Source: Siphonodentalium dalli (Eukaryota > Mollusca > Scaphopoda > Gadilida > Siphonodentaliidae). From it: a DNA stretch of 64,000 nucleotides. How positions within the stretch are numbered: position 1 is the first letter of the stretch; every line of letters starts with the position of its first letter. The DNA is taken from positions 132,573,282 to 132,637,281 of the forward strand of contig CP136062.1 of assembly GCA_032622095.1 (NCBI GenBank). Reading direction: 5' to 3'. Both the position numbers and the translations under genes were made by a program. The notes below the pieces were generated by a model. That model was not told where the DNA came from, ran no database searches, and saw nothing but the letters and a program-made list of their open reading frames with translations. This document shows positions 10,653 through 21,294 of the stretch, in pieces.

Positions 10653-11254
10653 TTAACCCTTTCATGACGGGAGCTGTGCTGGCGCAACATTAAAGACTCT
10701 GTGCCAATGCACTCTCAACTATAGGTCGCCTCGCATATATAAGAGAACGCATTGGCCCAACAATTTTTTATCAATTTTTCTTACATTTACAATTTTTTTC
10801 ATTTTTTTTTTCATTTTCTCTTACATTCTTTCACAATTTTTATAATTTTTTTTATCATTTTCCCTTACATTCTATAAATTTTTTTATCATTTTTCTCATA
10901 TTCTTTAACAATTTTATCATTTGTTATAATTTTTTCTTACATTCTTAAACAATTTTATCATTTTTTATCATTTTTTCTTACATTCTTTATCAATTTTTAT
11001 CATTTTTTTCACATTCTTTAACAATTTTTATCATTTTTTATCATTATTTCTTACATTCTTAAACAATTTTTTATTATTTTTTTATATTTTTTCTTATATT
11101 TTTAACAATTATAAAAAATAATATAAAATTTGTGAGGCCAATGCATTCTCTTATATATGGGAGGCGACCTATGGTCGACTCGCATATATAACAGAATGCA
11201 TTGGAATAGGGCTTTCGCAAAAATTCAGGAAGCTCCAGTCATGAAAGGGTTAAT
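10653..11254. mobile_element. Family A piggyBac-like MITE, expanded copy
   Basis: Flanked by TTAA on both sides with CCCTTTCATGACGGGAGC and CCAGTCATGAAAGGG ends. Between the two hairpins (10705-10765 and 11140-11210) lies a T-rich tandem, 10765-11110, of degenerate units of about 35 bp built on TTTTTATCATTTTTTCTTACA. The hairpins carry GGTCGCC and GGTCGAC variants shared only with the element at 5108-5391. Confidence 0.85.
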
Positions 11255-12233
11255 CTATGGTAAACAATGAACAACAGGGAGGTTTCGATTGAAAAACTTT
11301 TAACTTCACCCTGTCAGACATTACAGACTATATTTCTGTCTGCCCGATGCGGGGAAACTACACTCGGCATGTCTCAAAGACAAGGTGCCAAAAATATACC
11401 TAATAAAATGAGACCTTAAAATGAGCATATAATGTCCTAAGTGTGACGACGCAATACAGCGGCCATTTTAACTTCCATTTTTAGGGTATTATTTCAGTGG
11501 CCGTGTGGTATTGACATTTGGAATTTTAGCTCGCTGTCACTGGGTGGGGTTGGAATGCCAGCCCGTGACAAAAATTGACAAAAACACCTGCAGCTTCTAG
11601 GTGACGTCCCAAGGTGGTTGGGTTGATGTCTGTGCCAGTTTCACGGAAAATGATTAAAAAACGACTGAGAAAAACTCCGGACAAATTTGTGTCCACAGAT
11701 GATAGACAGACAAACTGATTCCACAGTATACCCCCCCAACCTTGTTGCGGAGGGGGGGGGGGTATAATAAGGCCGCTACTCATGCATATTAACATTCACA
11801 CTCAGTGTTTATGTGGAGATTATTAAGACTATAATTGTTCTATGATTCGCTACGCGATCTCCCACTGCGCATGACAAATAGTATAGTATGATATTTCTCA
11901 ACTGGCAAAGAAAAAGTTTTTAATCTATTATCTAAACCACTCTAGTATTACCATGGCATACGATTTCAAGTTTGCCATGAATCAGGGCTTTGACCTCTGT
12001 TGGCCTTCCAGATACAGATAGTTGATTAACCTATCAGCACTTGGACACTCCGTCACCTTTTCAGAATTCAATCATCCAGATACTGGTCCTAGACATGATT
12101 ATTTTCCTTGTCAACTGGAATAGAATTCTGAGTAAAATGTATCAAAAAATTGACAAAGACATGGCTGACCACACTAAATAAAGCAGTATATTTCAAGTCC
12201 CAATTGCCAAGTCCGGAAGTATTATTTAAATAG
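11255..12233. other. Unassigned sequence
   Basis: No family recognised. It includes a C run and a G run facing each other near 11731-11762, able to pair as a hairpin. Open frames here do not resemble known proteins. Confidence 0.4.
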
Positions 12234-12527
12234 TTGGCATTGGGAAGAGATAAAATCAGGGAGGTGAAGCTGCGACTGATAGCGCGCCTACTCCTTTTCC
12301 ATCGCAATGTTAACCAACCCATAGCAATACCTATGCCAACCTATATCATGCACTGCAGTGCTCCAATAAGGAACTACCAACCATTACGCTACATCCAACT
12401 ACAGACTGATGACAACTAGTACAAATACAGCTTCTTCCCGCATACAATCAGGGACTGGAACAAACTATATCTCCAGGATTCATCGAAATTGAGGACTGTG
12501 AAGTATATATTCAAGACCATGCCGTAA
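12234..12527 (+). pseudogene. LINE ORF2 C-terminal relic (CR1/L2/Jockey type)
   Basis: A single reading frame of 97 codons with one internal TAG (12417-12419) ends in TAA at 12525-12527. Before the stop it reads RLIARLLLFHRNVNQPIAIP, and after it YKYSFFPHTIRDWNKL. The YxxSFFPRTIxxWN signature is the conserved tail that follows the reverse transcriptase domain in CR1, L2, Jockey and related non-LTR retrotransposons, where it precedes the ORF2 stop. The catalytic RT and endonuclease parts are absent, as expected for 5' truncation. The frame opens after a TAG at 12231-12233, so no start codon is meaningful. Non-functional; clade not resolvable from this piece. Confidence 0.85.
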
Positions 12528-12867
12528 ATTCCAGGATGTGTTTAACCACACCACCTGTAAATATGTTTTTAAATTGCACCATTGGATGATGTCAATACCT
12601 GATTATCAACTTGAGTGATGGGGTCTATCACCTTTTTCAAGATACTTAACAGATACAGGAACAAGTCTGATTATAAGCATTCGGTCAAGGATGCTGAAAT
12701 AAACACCTATCGCAGTGAGATATCAATATTTTTGCTTTCAAACAAGTTCATCAGTGTATCTATCCTACATCAAAGTTTTACTAGATTTAATGAAAAAAAG
12801 AAAAACGATGATATCCCCAATCTCCAGGACAACCGGCATCCTCCTGAAAGTTATTTTTATTGGGGAT
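12528..12867 (+). other. Possible LINE 3' UTR, then unassigned sequence
   Basis: The first 80 bases or so after the ORF2 stop (TTTTTAAATTGCACCATTGG region) could be the LINE 3' untranslated tail. No clear tail repeat or target duplication marks its end. The rest, to 12867, is unassigned. Confidence 0.35.
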
Positions 12868-12940
12868 TTAACCCTTTCAGTGCCAGGGGCCGATGAGGGC
12901 CCTAATTTACGGTCTGTAAAATCGGCCCTAAAAAAACAAA
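12868..12940. mobile_element. Family C piggyBac-like MITE terminal fragment
   Basis: TTAA-CCCTTTCAGTGCCAGG followed by GGCCGATGAGGGCCCTAATT. It is the inverse of the right end of the copy at 5108-5391 and breaks off at a C homopolymer. Confidence 0.8.
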
Positions 12941-12968
12941 CCCCCCCCCCCCCCCCCCCCCCCCCCCC
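12941..12968. repeat. Homopolymer C tract, 28 nt
   Basis: 28 consecutive C directly abutting the truncated C element. Confidence 0.9.
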
Positions 12969-13028
12969 GAAACCGAACAAATAGTAATTTAGGAGGCATT
13001 AATTCTGATTATATATCTTATTATAACT

Positions 13029-13303
13029 TTCCAATGACAAGATATTGCGTGACAAAATATTTGTTATGTAAACATTACTGTAACAGTAACAATAATTTTT
13101 TCAACAAATTCCACTATCAACAAATTCTGATCAAATCATGGATGGTTATAAAAGGTCAGAGCAATGAAATATATTTCAGAAAACACAGATTTTCACTCAA
13201 ACATTTGAATTGCATGGTGATGTTTGTTGTTAAAATGACCACTTACGTAACAGCAATATTTACATAACAATGGTTTCAACATGTGTAATCTCCTCATTGG
13301 AGA
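13029..13303. repeat. Inverted-repeat element P, copy 1
   Basis: The left arm (TCCAATGACAAGATATTGCG, then TTTGTTATGTAAACATTAC) is mirrored at the right by AATATTTACATAACAATGG and CTCATTGGA. Arms are about 55 bp around about 150 bp of unrelated sequence. A single arm recurs at 58073-58150. Probably a MITE of unknown superfamily. Confidence 0.65.
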
Positions 13304-13704
13304 GTTTTCAATTTTCAATTACAAAAACTAACAACAAAGTCTATCTATTTTCCATTTTTATTAGTGGTTATGGTATTATATAGAGGATCTCTAATGAGTC
13401 GCAATTCTATATAAATTGTATAGAATTGCAATGAATTTGAGATATATTTTATCACATTTTAGCAAGGAAAAACGATCTTGAAATGGCTGGAGTTAAACAA
13501 GAAATTAATATATATTTCCTTTTCACAACAAAGAGGAATTAAAGACACCTTCAACAAAAAATATAGCTCCATTTTGAATGTGTCTTTTCATGTTGACAAC
13601 TTTGTTCAACCTCCCATGTTTATCTCACAGTCAACACTGAATATTATAACCCAACACAAAATTGAATATCAAAATTATATTCTAATTAGGCAAAAATAAA
13701 AGAG
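13304..13704. other. Unassigned sequence
   Basis: AT-rich. The 73-codon plus frame at 13478-13699 has no recognised signature. Confidence 0.4.
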
Positions 13705-13780
13705 ACCTGTGTTTCTGGTGACCCGCTCGCCCCTATTCTGGCGCCCCCAACCTTTTTCATTTTATTGATTTTGCAAAATT
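13705..13780 (+). repeat. Repeat X, left copy
   Basis: CTGTGTTTCTGGTGAC, a GC-rich CGCCCCTATT stretch and TTTTCATTTTATTGA. The inverted counterpart at 17410-17505 lies just beyond the Helitron-like array, so X flanks the array as an inverted pair. Confidence 0.6.
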
Positions 13781-13988
13781 AGTATGCATCCGATTTTATT
13801 TTCCTGTAAACTGATTCATTTCCGAAAAAATGGACACATCGCGGGTACTGATAAACGGAAATTATACCACACTTCAGTTAGGTCACAGCTGAATCAAATT
13901 AATTTTTTCATGTTGTTTCAATAAAACAATAGATTACACTACATGTATAATCTAATATATGTACTTAGTTTTATTCTTTTATAGTACA

Positions 13989-14701
13989 CTAGCAGGTTAG
14001 CCCGGCATGGCGTGGTTCGTCTCATGGCTTTGTTCGAAAAAGCAATTGCAACAGCTTCCGAGACACGTATGCTGCATCTAGGTGTAAAATTTCGTCGAAA
14101 TCCGCCAGTTTTACCCGAATTGACCTTGAATTGATCATTTTCAAGGTCAAGGTCAGGGTCACAAATTTAACCCGTCCATGACACTTCCCGCACAAAAGTA
14201 CCCATAGGTAGCAAGTTTGAGCTCAATCGGTTCGAGTCTATAAAGGACACACACATATATATCATTTGTGGGTACCCGTTTCAAGGTGAAGATCACCTCG
14301 GGCGGAAAAACTGACCCGATGAAAATCTCCCCCCGTTCCTAGGAAACCCTAAGTATGTAAGAATCATACAAATCGCTCATGTCTGGATACAGTCACGCTC
14401 ACAGCCCCCGGACCCAGACGTAAGAATGACATTACACGCATACGCTCTTTATCAACGACACTGCAGATACGAACGCTCTTTAACTATCAACGTGATTAAC
14501 CCCACAGTGCTGTTTTTTGTGACTGGGAGTGGAGAATGGGTGCTGGGAGCTTCTCCAAAATGCCGCGACGAACATTCCCGTGGGTTTTTACCCTTAGATA
14601 GGAAGTTTGGTCTCAATCGGTTCAGCCGTTTTCGATTGATTATATATATATATATATATATACGCACATATATATACAGAAGTCTCAAATTATATAGTAG
14701 A
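13989..14701 (-). mobile_element. Helitron-like element I-a
   Basis: On the minus strand the unit begins TCTACTATATAATTTGAGAC and ends in CTAG at 13992-13989, followed by host T, as Helitrons insert between A and T. The 3' hairpin is degraded in this copy. The interior carries AAGTTTGAGCTCAATCGGTT-type segments and a (TA)n run at 14640-14662. No Rep/helicase coding sequence, hence non-autonomous. Confidence 0.65.
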
Positions 14702-15497
14702 CTAGCAGATTAGCCCGCCACTGGCGGCAATCGTCAGCAACATGACAATTTTTATTTTTTAAATTATTTTTTTAATTTAATTTTTTGTTTTTCAATGAGT
14801 TAATTATGCCTTTTTAATTTACTGGCTTTTTAAATTATTTTTTTTAATTAATTTTTTAATTTAATTTTTTGTTTTTCAATGAGTTAATTGTGCCTTTTTA
14901 ATTTTCTAATTTAATTTTTTGGTTTTCAATTTTACTCGATTTGACCTTGAATTGATCATTTTCAAGGTCAAGGTCAGGTCGGGTCACAATTTAACCTGTC
15001 CATGACACTTCCTGTGGGTAGCAAGTTTGAGCTCAATCGGTTCGAGTCTATAAAGGACACACTCATATATATCATTTGTGGGTACCCGTTTCAAGGTGAA
15101 GATCACCTCGGGCGGAAAAACTGACCCGATGAAAATCTCCCCCGTTCCGAGGAAGCCCTAAGTACGTAAGAATCACACAACACGCTCATGTCTGGATACA
15201 GTCACGCTCACGTGTGGACCCAGACGTAAGAATCACATTACACGCATACGCTCTTTATCAACGATACTGCCGATACGAAAGCTCTTTAACTATCAACGCG
15301 ATTAACCCCACAGTGCCGTTTTTTGTGACCGGGAGTGGAGAATGGGTTCTCGGAGCTTCTCCAAAATGCTGCGACAACGCGTCCCGTATGATTTTACCCT
15401 TAGATAGGAAGTTTGGTCTCAATCGGTCCAGGCGTTTTCGATTCTATAAAGTATATATATACACACATATATACGAAGTTTCAAAATATATAGTAGA
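14702..15497 (-). mobile_element. Helitron-like element I-b
   Basis: Head-to-tail with I-a. The plus-strand start CTAGCAGATTAGCCCGCCAC then TGGCGGC gives, on the minus strand, a CCGCC-AGT-GGCGG hairpin about nine bases before terminal CTAG. The opposite end is TCTACTATATATTTTGA. A T-rich segment at 14750-14935 is internally duplicated. Most of the interior matches I-a. Confidence 0.7.
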
Positions 15498-16531
15498 CTA
15501 GCAGGTTAGCCCGCCACTGGCGGCATTCGTCCCATGGCTTTGTTTCAGAAACATGACATTTTTGAATATGAATTTAATATTTTTTAAATTTAATATATTT
15601 TGTTTCTGAATTGTTTTTTATTGTTAATTTTTTTTAATTTTAAATTGTTTTAATTAAATTGTAAATTGTTTTAATTATTTTTTTTGTTTCTGGCGGAAAA
15701 ATTTACCCGTAGAAATCCCCCCTTCCTAGGAACGACAGACAACATTGCATTGAATTTAAAACAAACGCTTCCCGTCGGGAAATCTGTCTGCATAATATTT
15801 CGAGTCTGCCGTACCCGTCGTAATGTCGTGAAATCTCTCTGCATAATAGATAACATTGCATTGAATCTGTTGTTGGCATTCAGGGCTTCGGGTCGTTGTT
15901 GTTGGCATCACGGCTCCCCGAAAACTCTCACATTGCCGAAAACGTGTATTTAGTAATATCGTTGTTGTTGATATTTACGGCTTGGGGGCTATTTTCTTAT
16001 TTAGCAAGTTTGAGCTCAATCGGTTCGAGTCTATAAAGGACACACTCATATATATGACACTTCCCGTGGGTAGCAAGTTTGAGCTCAATCGGCATTCCCT
16101 GGAATTTCCTGTAGATTGGCAGATTCCAGTAGCTTTATAACGGTATATCTGGGGAGAAATCTGATGCTATATTCGTGATTATCTGGGATGATTTCGGTAT
16201 ATAACTATATACTGTAAAAACAAAGCGCGCCATCCGTGCTCGCAGGGTTGGTCAGAAACAAATGTTTTTTAAATTTAATGTATGTTCCGTATATCTCTCT
16301 GCAGATGCAAATAACGTTGAATGGCAAACAGACGCTCTTTATAGAGATGCGTCAAAAACAAACGCTCATTAAATAATCACTTGATTAACCCATGCCGTGT
16401 CTTTACGGTGATTTGAGATTGGAGAACGGGTCCTCTGAGCTTCTCTAAACCGCGACCACGGTCGTGTCGATGGGATTTGACACTTACATAGGAAGTTTGA
16501 GCTCAATCTGTACACGCGTTTTGCATTCTAT

Positions 16532-16573
<42 letters not shown>

Positions 16574-16599
16574 CGAAGTCTCAAAATATATAGTATAGA
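15498..16599 (-). mobile_element. Helitron-like element I-c
   Basis: Carries the canonical 3' hairpin and CTAG at its left boundary and TCTATACTATATATTTTGAG as the minus-strand 5' end. 15580-16599 is nearly identical to 45549-46580. An (AC)n run lies at 16537-16567. No helicase coding sequence. Confidence 0.7.
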
Positions 16600-17122
16600 C
16601 TAGCCGATGAGCCCGACGTTGTCCGGGCTATTCATCCGGGCTATTCAAAAACCAAATTTCAAGTCGTTAGCTCCACCCGTTTCCGAGATCTGGTCTGCGC
16701 ATGCGCGAAGCTGGCGTCGCACGGGCTCGGCGACCCGATAAAATTCGTATCCGGGGCAAGATACATTCACATACCAAATTTCAAGTCGATAGCTCCACCC
16801 GTTTCCGAGATCTCGTCTGTGCATGCGCGAAGCTGGCGTCGCACGAGATCGGCGACCCGATAAAATTCGTATCCTGGGCAAGATACATTCACATACCAAA
16901 TTTCAAGTCGATAGCTCCATCCGTTTCCGAGATCTCGTCTGCGCATGCGCTGCACGGGCGTCGCACGGGCTCGCCAATATGACAACGTCCACCGCCTGGT
17001 CAAACTACACACACGTACCAAGTTTCGTCCCGATCGGTCGAGAATCGTAGATTTGTATCAATGACAAACATACAGACAGACAGACAAACAAACAGACAGA
17101 GGTCTTCAAAATATATATGAGA
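16600..17122 (-). mobile_element. Helitron-like element I-d
   Basis: CTAG at 16600 is followed by a diverged terminal region. The right end on the minus strand reads TCTCATATATATTTTGAAGA and then repeated CTGT/GTTT. A TC start followed by a CTGTCTGT stretch resembles lepidopteran Lep1-type Helitrons. Most of the interior is a 122-bp tandem. Confidence 0.65.
16652..16985. repeat. 122-bp tandem repeat
   Basis: The CCAAATTTCAAGTCG start recurs at 16652, 16774 and 16896, exactly 122 bp apart, giving about 2.7 copies. Each has CCGTTTCCGAGATC and a GCATGCGC core. The open frames through it on both strands are repeat artefacts. Confidence 0.9.
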
Positions 17123-17404
17123 CTAGCAGGTTTAATAGCCCACCACTGGCGGCGTTCGTCAGAAACATGACAATTTTTTATTTTTTTAATTTCAAATTTT
17201 TTTAATTAATTTTTTACCCGATTTGACCTTGAATTGATCATTTTCAAGGTCAAGGTCAGGTCGGGGTCACAATTTAACCCGTCCACGACACTTCCCGTAG
17301 GTAGCAAGTTTGAGCTCAATCAGTTCGAGTCTATAAAGGACACACACATATATATCATTTGTGGGTACCCGTTTCAAGATGAAGATCACCTAGGGCGGAA
17401 AAAC
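17123..17404 (-). mobile_element. Helitron-like element I-e (truncated)
   Basis: Starts with CTAGCAGGTTTAATAGCCCA and the CCACTGGCGGC hairpin. It repeats the TGACCTTGA...TCAAGGTCA block and CAAGTTTGAGCTCAATCAG, then ends without a TC terminus where repeat X begins. Confidence 0.65.
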
Positions 17405-17409
17405 TGACC

Positions 17410-17505
17410 ATATTTATTTTCAAAAAAGTTGACAATAAAATAAAATGAAAAGTCACCCGCCCGCCCCTATTTTTTTCTTGCATGTCACCAGAAACACAGA
17501 TGTAT
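17410..17505 (-). repeat. Repeat X, right inverted copy
   Basis: AAAATAAAATGAAAAGTCAC, then CGCCCGCCCC and GTCACCAGAAACACAG. Inverse of 13705-13780 with about 20 extra bases inside. Confidence 0.6.
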
Positions 17506-17530
17506 ATTGTTTTGGCATTAACATAATAAT

Positions 17531-17650
17531 AACAATGATCGATATCATTGCTTTGATCTCTGACGTCACTGCATGTGCCGATAATACACATGTGTCTTAC
17601 TAAAAATATGAGGCCGGGTTTAAGGGCTAATTACATGATTAAAAACTCTT
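17531..17650 (+). repeat. Repeat M, copy 1
   Basis: GATATCATTG, TGCATGTGCCGATAATACA, AAATATGAGGCCGG and GGGCTAATTA recur in inverted order and orientation at 59355-59475. Confidence 0.7.
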
Positions 17651-18507
17651 TTGATTTTTCACATTTACCAAATTTGAAGAGCTTGTGTCCCTTTCATAAG
17701 CGGGCCTTTAAGCAACAGAGCATACATGTGCTTGTATTAAAGGATAAAAATCAAGCTCGCCTTGCTCGACAATGCAAAACCTTGATTGTGTTTAACATAT
17801 GAACACTGGGTTGAATGTTTAACAAACAGTAAAAATCCAATAGATCTATATACAAAAAGAGCATCTATAAAGCATGACCGAGTCAAAGGAACCGGCTCCT
17901 AGCAATTATAAACTAAGACAATGACACCGTTTGAGAATATTGATGTCACCCGGATGCCAATGATACGAAATATCACGCATTCGTATCATCGACTTCCGCT
18001 GGAATTATTGCAGGGAAAGATGGCAAACGGAGAACGTTTGAGAACAATAGAAATCTTCTGATTCCAATAAGAAGAAATTAAGGACTAAGATAATCATGCT
18101 GAGTCTTTTATCTTTCTGCTATGGTTTTGAACAATGAAATTCGCATTATAAAAGCTTCGTTTTTAAAACCATTATTGCAGTGAAGCTTTTTAGTCTAAAG
18201 ATGAGAATTCTCGTGACGAATGGAGAGGGCATTTAAAAGAACAATTAGCGGTAATGATTTTATGTCAGCATATGTGTATATATGGAATTGACTAGCAACA
18301 ATTGTTTTCTAAGTCTCGCTTATGATCATGAGAGTTAACATATTGAGTGCTACACACATCAGTGGAAGGGCCATTCCTTGGGAATAACATCTTTTATTAG
18401 AGGCTGAGTGATTTGTTGGTTCAATTGAATCATGTACAATACGTGGCTCATACAGGTCACACCTATACATACAATTCAAGGCCATTCAAGAGAATTATGC
18501 AACATTT
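17651..18507. other. Unassigned single-copy-looking sequence
   Basis: No family recognised. A short stem TGATACGAA/TTCGTATCA lies near 17965-17995. No coding signature. Confidence 0.4.
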
Positions 18508-18667
18508 TTAACCCTTTCTAAACTAAATGGGTATTTTATAAGCTATATAAAAGTAATCATTGGTCTATTATTCATTTGGAGGGATGTTTAGGTAATAAAA
18601 GCAGATGACGGACAGACGAAAAGAAAATACAAGTGCAGAAGGATCTATTTAGTAAAGAAAGGGTTAA
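18508..18667. mobile_element. Family D piggyBac-like MITE, copy 1 (short form)
   Basis: TTAA-CCCTTTCTAAACTAAATGG at the left and TTTAGTAAAGAAAGGG-TTAA at the right. Interior landmarks are TCTATTATTCATTTGGAGGG, AATAAAAGCAGATGACGG, and ACAGACGAAAAG. About 160 bp, with an internal deletion relative to the long forms. Confidence 0.85.
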
Positions 18668-18942
18668 AGGTTTTTCAAGACCCCTTATTCTGACATTCAG
18701 TACAAGTTTTTTTCAATATATTCCATAAAATGTTCAGTGAGTGGTGCATATATCATGGATTTGAGACAATTTTTTTTTAAATCATCAATTATGCATTCAA
18801 AGTGTGGTGCATATACAGCCAAAATCAAGGGCCATAATATCAATTTAATTCTTTTAGTACCAATACCAATTCAATCAGATTTAAAATAGTGAAATTTTAC
18901 CTAAATAGATTGTGTCTATTTTTGCCTAATTGGTTAAACTTA
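18668..18942. other. Unassigned sequence
   Basis: AT-rich spacer with nothing recognised. Confidence 0.4.
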
Positions 18943-19052
18943 CAGCAATGTCCTATAAAGCAATTGACTCCTTAACAACAGCAGAATTATGGGTAATTTT
19001 TCAGAATTTAGATGGAAATATGGCTTGTTGTTGATTATTTAGAGCATTACTG
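18943..19052. mobile_element. Family B MITE, internally deleted copy
   Basis: CAGCAATGTCCTATAAAGC, the left arm to GGAAATATGGCTTGTTG, then directly the right end GATTATTTAGAGCATTACTG. The palindrome centre is missing. Confidence 0.8.
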
Positions 19053-19589
19053 AACACTATTTTTACAAGCACCTGCACTGAACACCTGCACCATGAATTC
19101 AAGTGAATTCACATTGACTTCATATCTGGGCAGTCAGAAAATGTCACTTTCCAGTCTGAAACTTTCAGTGTCACATTAAAGCACCTGCAATGGGCTTGCT
19201 ATGTAGAATTCAGATCTGGGCAGCTGACCTTGTTAGTTTCTAGTCTGACACCATGTAACTTTCGGTGCCATCATCAGCCTGCTCTGTAGATTTCTGATGT
19301 CAAAAACTGACATAATTAACCCTAACACTTTGAAAGAAATTAAGATATTGCAGAAATCAACAGGAAACAGAATAAAAGAGATCATATATGTGAAACAAAT
19401 ACCATTATTATTCAGAAAGTTTTTTGTCATCAGTGCCTTTCAAATGCACCTATACTTCTACCTTAGCATTGATTAAAATAACACTACTTTGCCCCAAAAA
19501 ATGTGGGGGAGGGGCAAATGCCCCTCTGCCATCCACCATGGGAGGGGGAATCTCTCATTCTTCACAGAATGACAAGAAATTATTCATAT
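19053..19589. other. Unassigned sequence
   Basis: Contains two related segments near 19116-19170 and 19200-19255 (GATCTGGGCAGC-like, then TCTAGTCTGACA-like), perhaps a degraded tandem. No coding signature. Confidence 0.4.
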
Positions 19590-20120
19590 ATCAGCATCAT
19601 AATGTAATTTATCACATGATCCTCCCCTTATTCCATTCAATAAATCCATTCTATAATTGTGATATAAAACGAACTTCATAACAGGAAATAGTGCCAGGTG
19701 ACCTTTGTCGTCTGTTTACATTCCGTAGGCTATGTCTCAATATACTATGGCTTCCAATATTTTTCCAACAAACTCTCATGAATGAATAGTTTGATAAGTT
19801 ATTTCATTGAATATATGCCAGTAAATATGTCAGAGTCTTTATTTAACTGGGACTATTTCTTTATGCGATCAAACAATGCAGTTATGTGAAACGTCATCGC
19901 AGGCCTAATAGAAGCCGATGTTAATTTCACATCACATTTGTTAATTTAAGTATGTTTTATTGAGGATTTGGATCATGTAATAAATATAATCTACAACTCA
20001 TCCCCAGTTTATAGTGAAATTTACAAAACTCATCCAGTAAATTAGGCCTAGACTGAGCCTTTAATTTACTGCACTCGTTTTGTAAATTCCGTCATAAACT
20101 GGGGACTCATTGTAGATCCT
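19590..20120. repeat. Repeat N, copy 2 (empty site)
   Basis: Paralogue of 9150-9900. The uninterrupted TTAA at 19946-19949 marks where a family A element inserted in the other copy. Near its right end are inverted arms (about 19990-20033 and 20070-20115) built on ACTCATCCCCAGTTTAT and its complement. Confidence 0.75.
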
Positions 20121-21062
20121 CTATATATATAATCCTTAGAAAAAAGTATACTTTTTGATGGAAAGTGCTTTAAAATGTTGTATGTCAGATGACCACAATT
20201 TTGCCTTTTCGTCATTATTCCAATACCTGTGACTGAAAAAAGTGCCCTTTCAGGAAATTCTGCCCCCATGCGATGGTTGCTTTCTGCACCCATGCCAGTT
20301 GATTAGTCTTGAGCAGAGTAGCCAGTGAAACTCTCGATCTCCCACGCTCGCTCATTGCAATAACTATTCAGTTTATGGGCGAGTTCATTTGACACAATTA
20401 TGACTTAAAGATCATCCAAAATTTACATTCTACTGTTAGCATAAGTTATTTCCGAACTGTAAAGTGGAAGCATATTTGCTATTAACAATGTTCTTTATAA
20501 CATTGCGTAATTAATGCTTTACTCCCCAGTGTATAATTATGGTGCCAGGGATTTTCCTGCCAATGCATCATCAAACAATATCATCAAGTATGAATTTCTA
20601 ATCAAATTTCTGCAAAGCTTCAACATGAAATGTTAAATTATAGTAGTATCTGTCAGAGTTCTCGTTGTCATGGAAACAAATTTCTCTGAGACTAAGGAAC
20701 TATGACTTTCACTTTGCATGTAATTATTAATGAATTAGTGCATAGAGGGAACTCTTAATTACTCATCTGCATGTTCCCAGATTATCATTTCAAATGTGTG
20801 ATAGCTCATTTCAAATTGCCATGAAAAAAGAATGCTCAGTTGTTGTAAAGCTTGTGAACAAGTCTCAACCATCCAGTACAGTAGATTTGTGTAATGAAAA
20901 GCCAATTTTTCGCATTCACAATCTGACCAGTGTGATGGAAAAAATGTCCATATTTAAACATTGAAGCACAAATGCAAGCACAAGAATTGTGTCAAAAATG
21001 CTAAATTTTAGTGATTTTGATTAAATTAAAAGTTTTATATTTTGTTTTCCAGAAAAGCGTCG
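20121..21062. other. Unassigned sequence
   Basis: AT-rich, no recognised family or coding frame. Looks single-copy within this window. Confidence 0.4.
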
Positions 21063-21294
21063 TTAACCCTTCCATGACTGGGGCTTCCTGAATTTTGCGA
21101 AAATCATGTGCCAATGCATTCTCTTATATATGCTTGTCTCCCATAGAGAGCCTCGTATATATAAGCCTAACATTATTTACCTTAACTTGGAAGCCAGTGC
21201 ATTCTCTTATATATGTGAGGCTCCCTATGGGAGACAAGCATATATAAGAGAATGCACTGGCACAGCCAGCTGAGGCCATATATGGCATGAAACG
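21063..21294. mobile_element. Family A piggyBac-like MITE, copy 6
   Basis: TTAA-CCCTTCCATGACTGGGGC start, both hairpins (a TGCTTGTCTCCC variant), degraded right end GGCATGAAACG without TTAA. Confidence 0.8.

Noticed and set aside
14220-14245. GGTTCGAGTC inside family I resembling a Pol III B box, suggesting a tRNA-derived SINE
   Set aside because: No A box at proper spacing, and the motif sits in the middle of a Helitron-like unit rather than near an end.
16645-17050. Several frames with repeated HIPNFKSI-like peptides on both strands
   Set aside because: Translations of the 122-bp tandem inside a Helitron-like element. No known protein.
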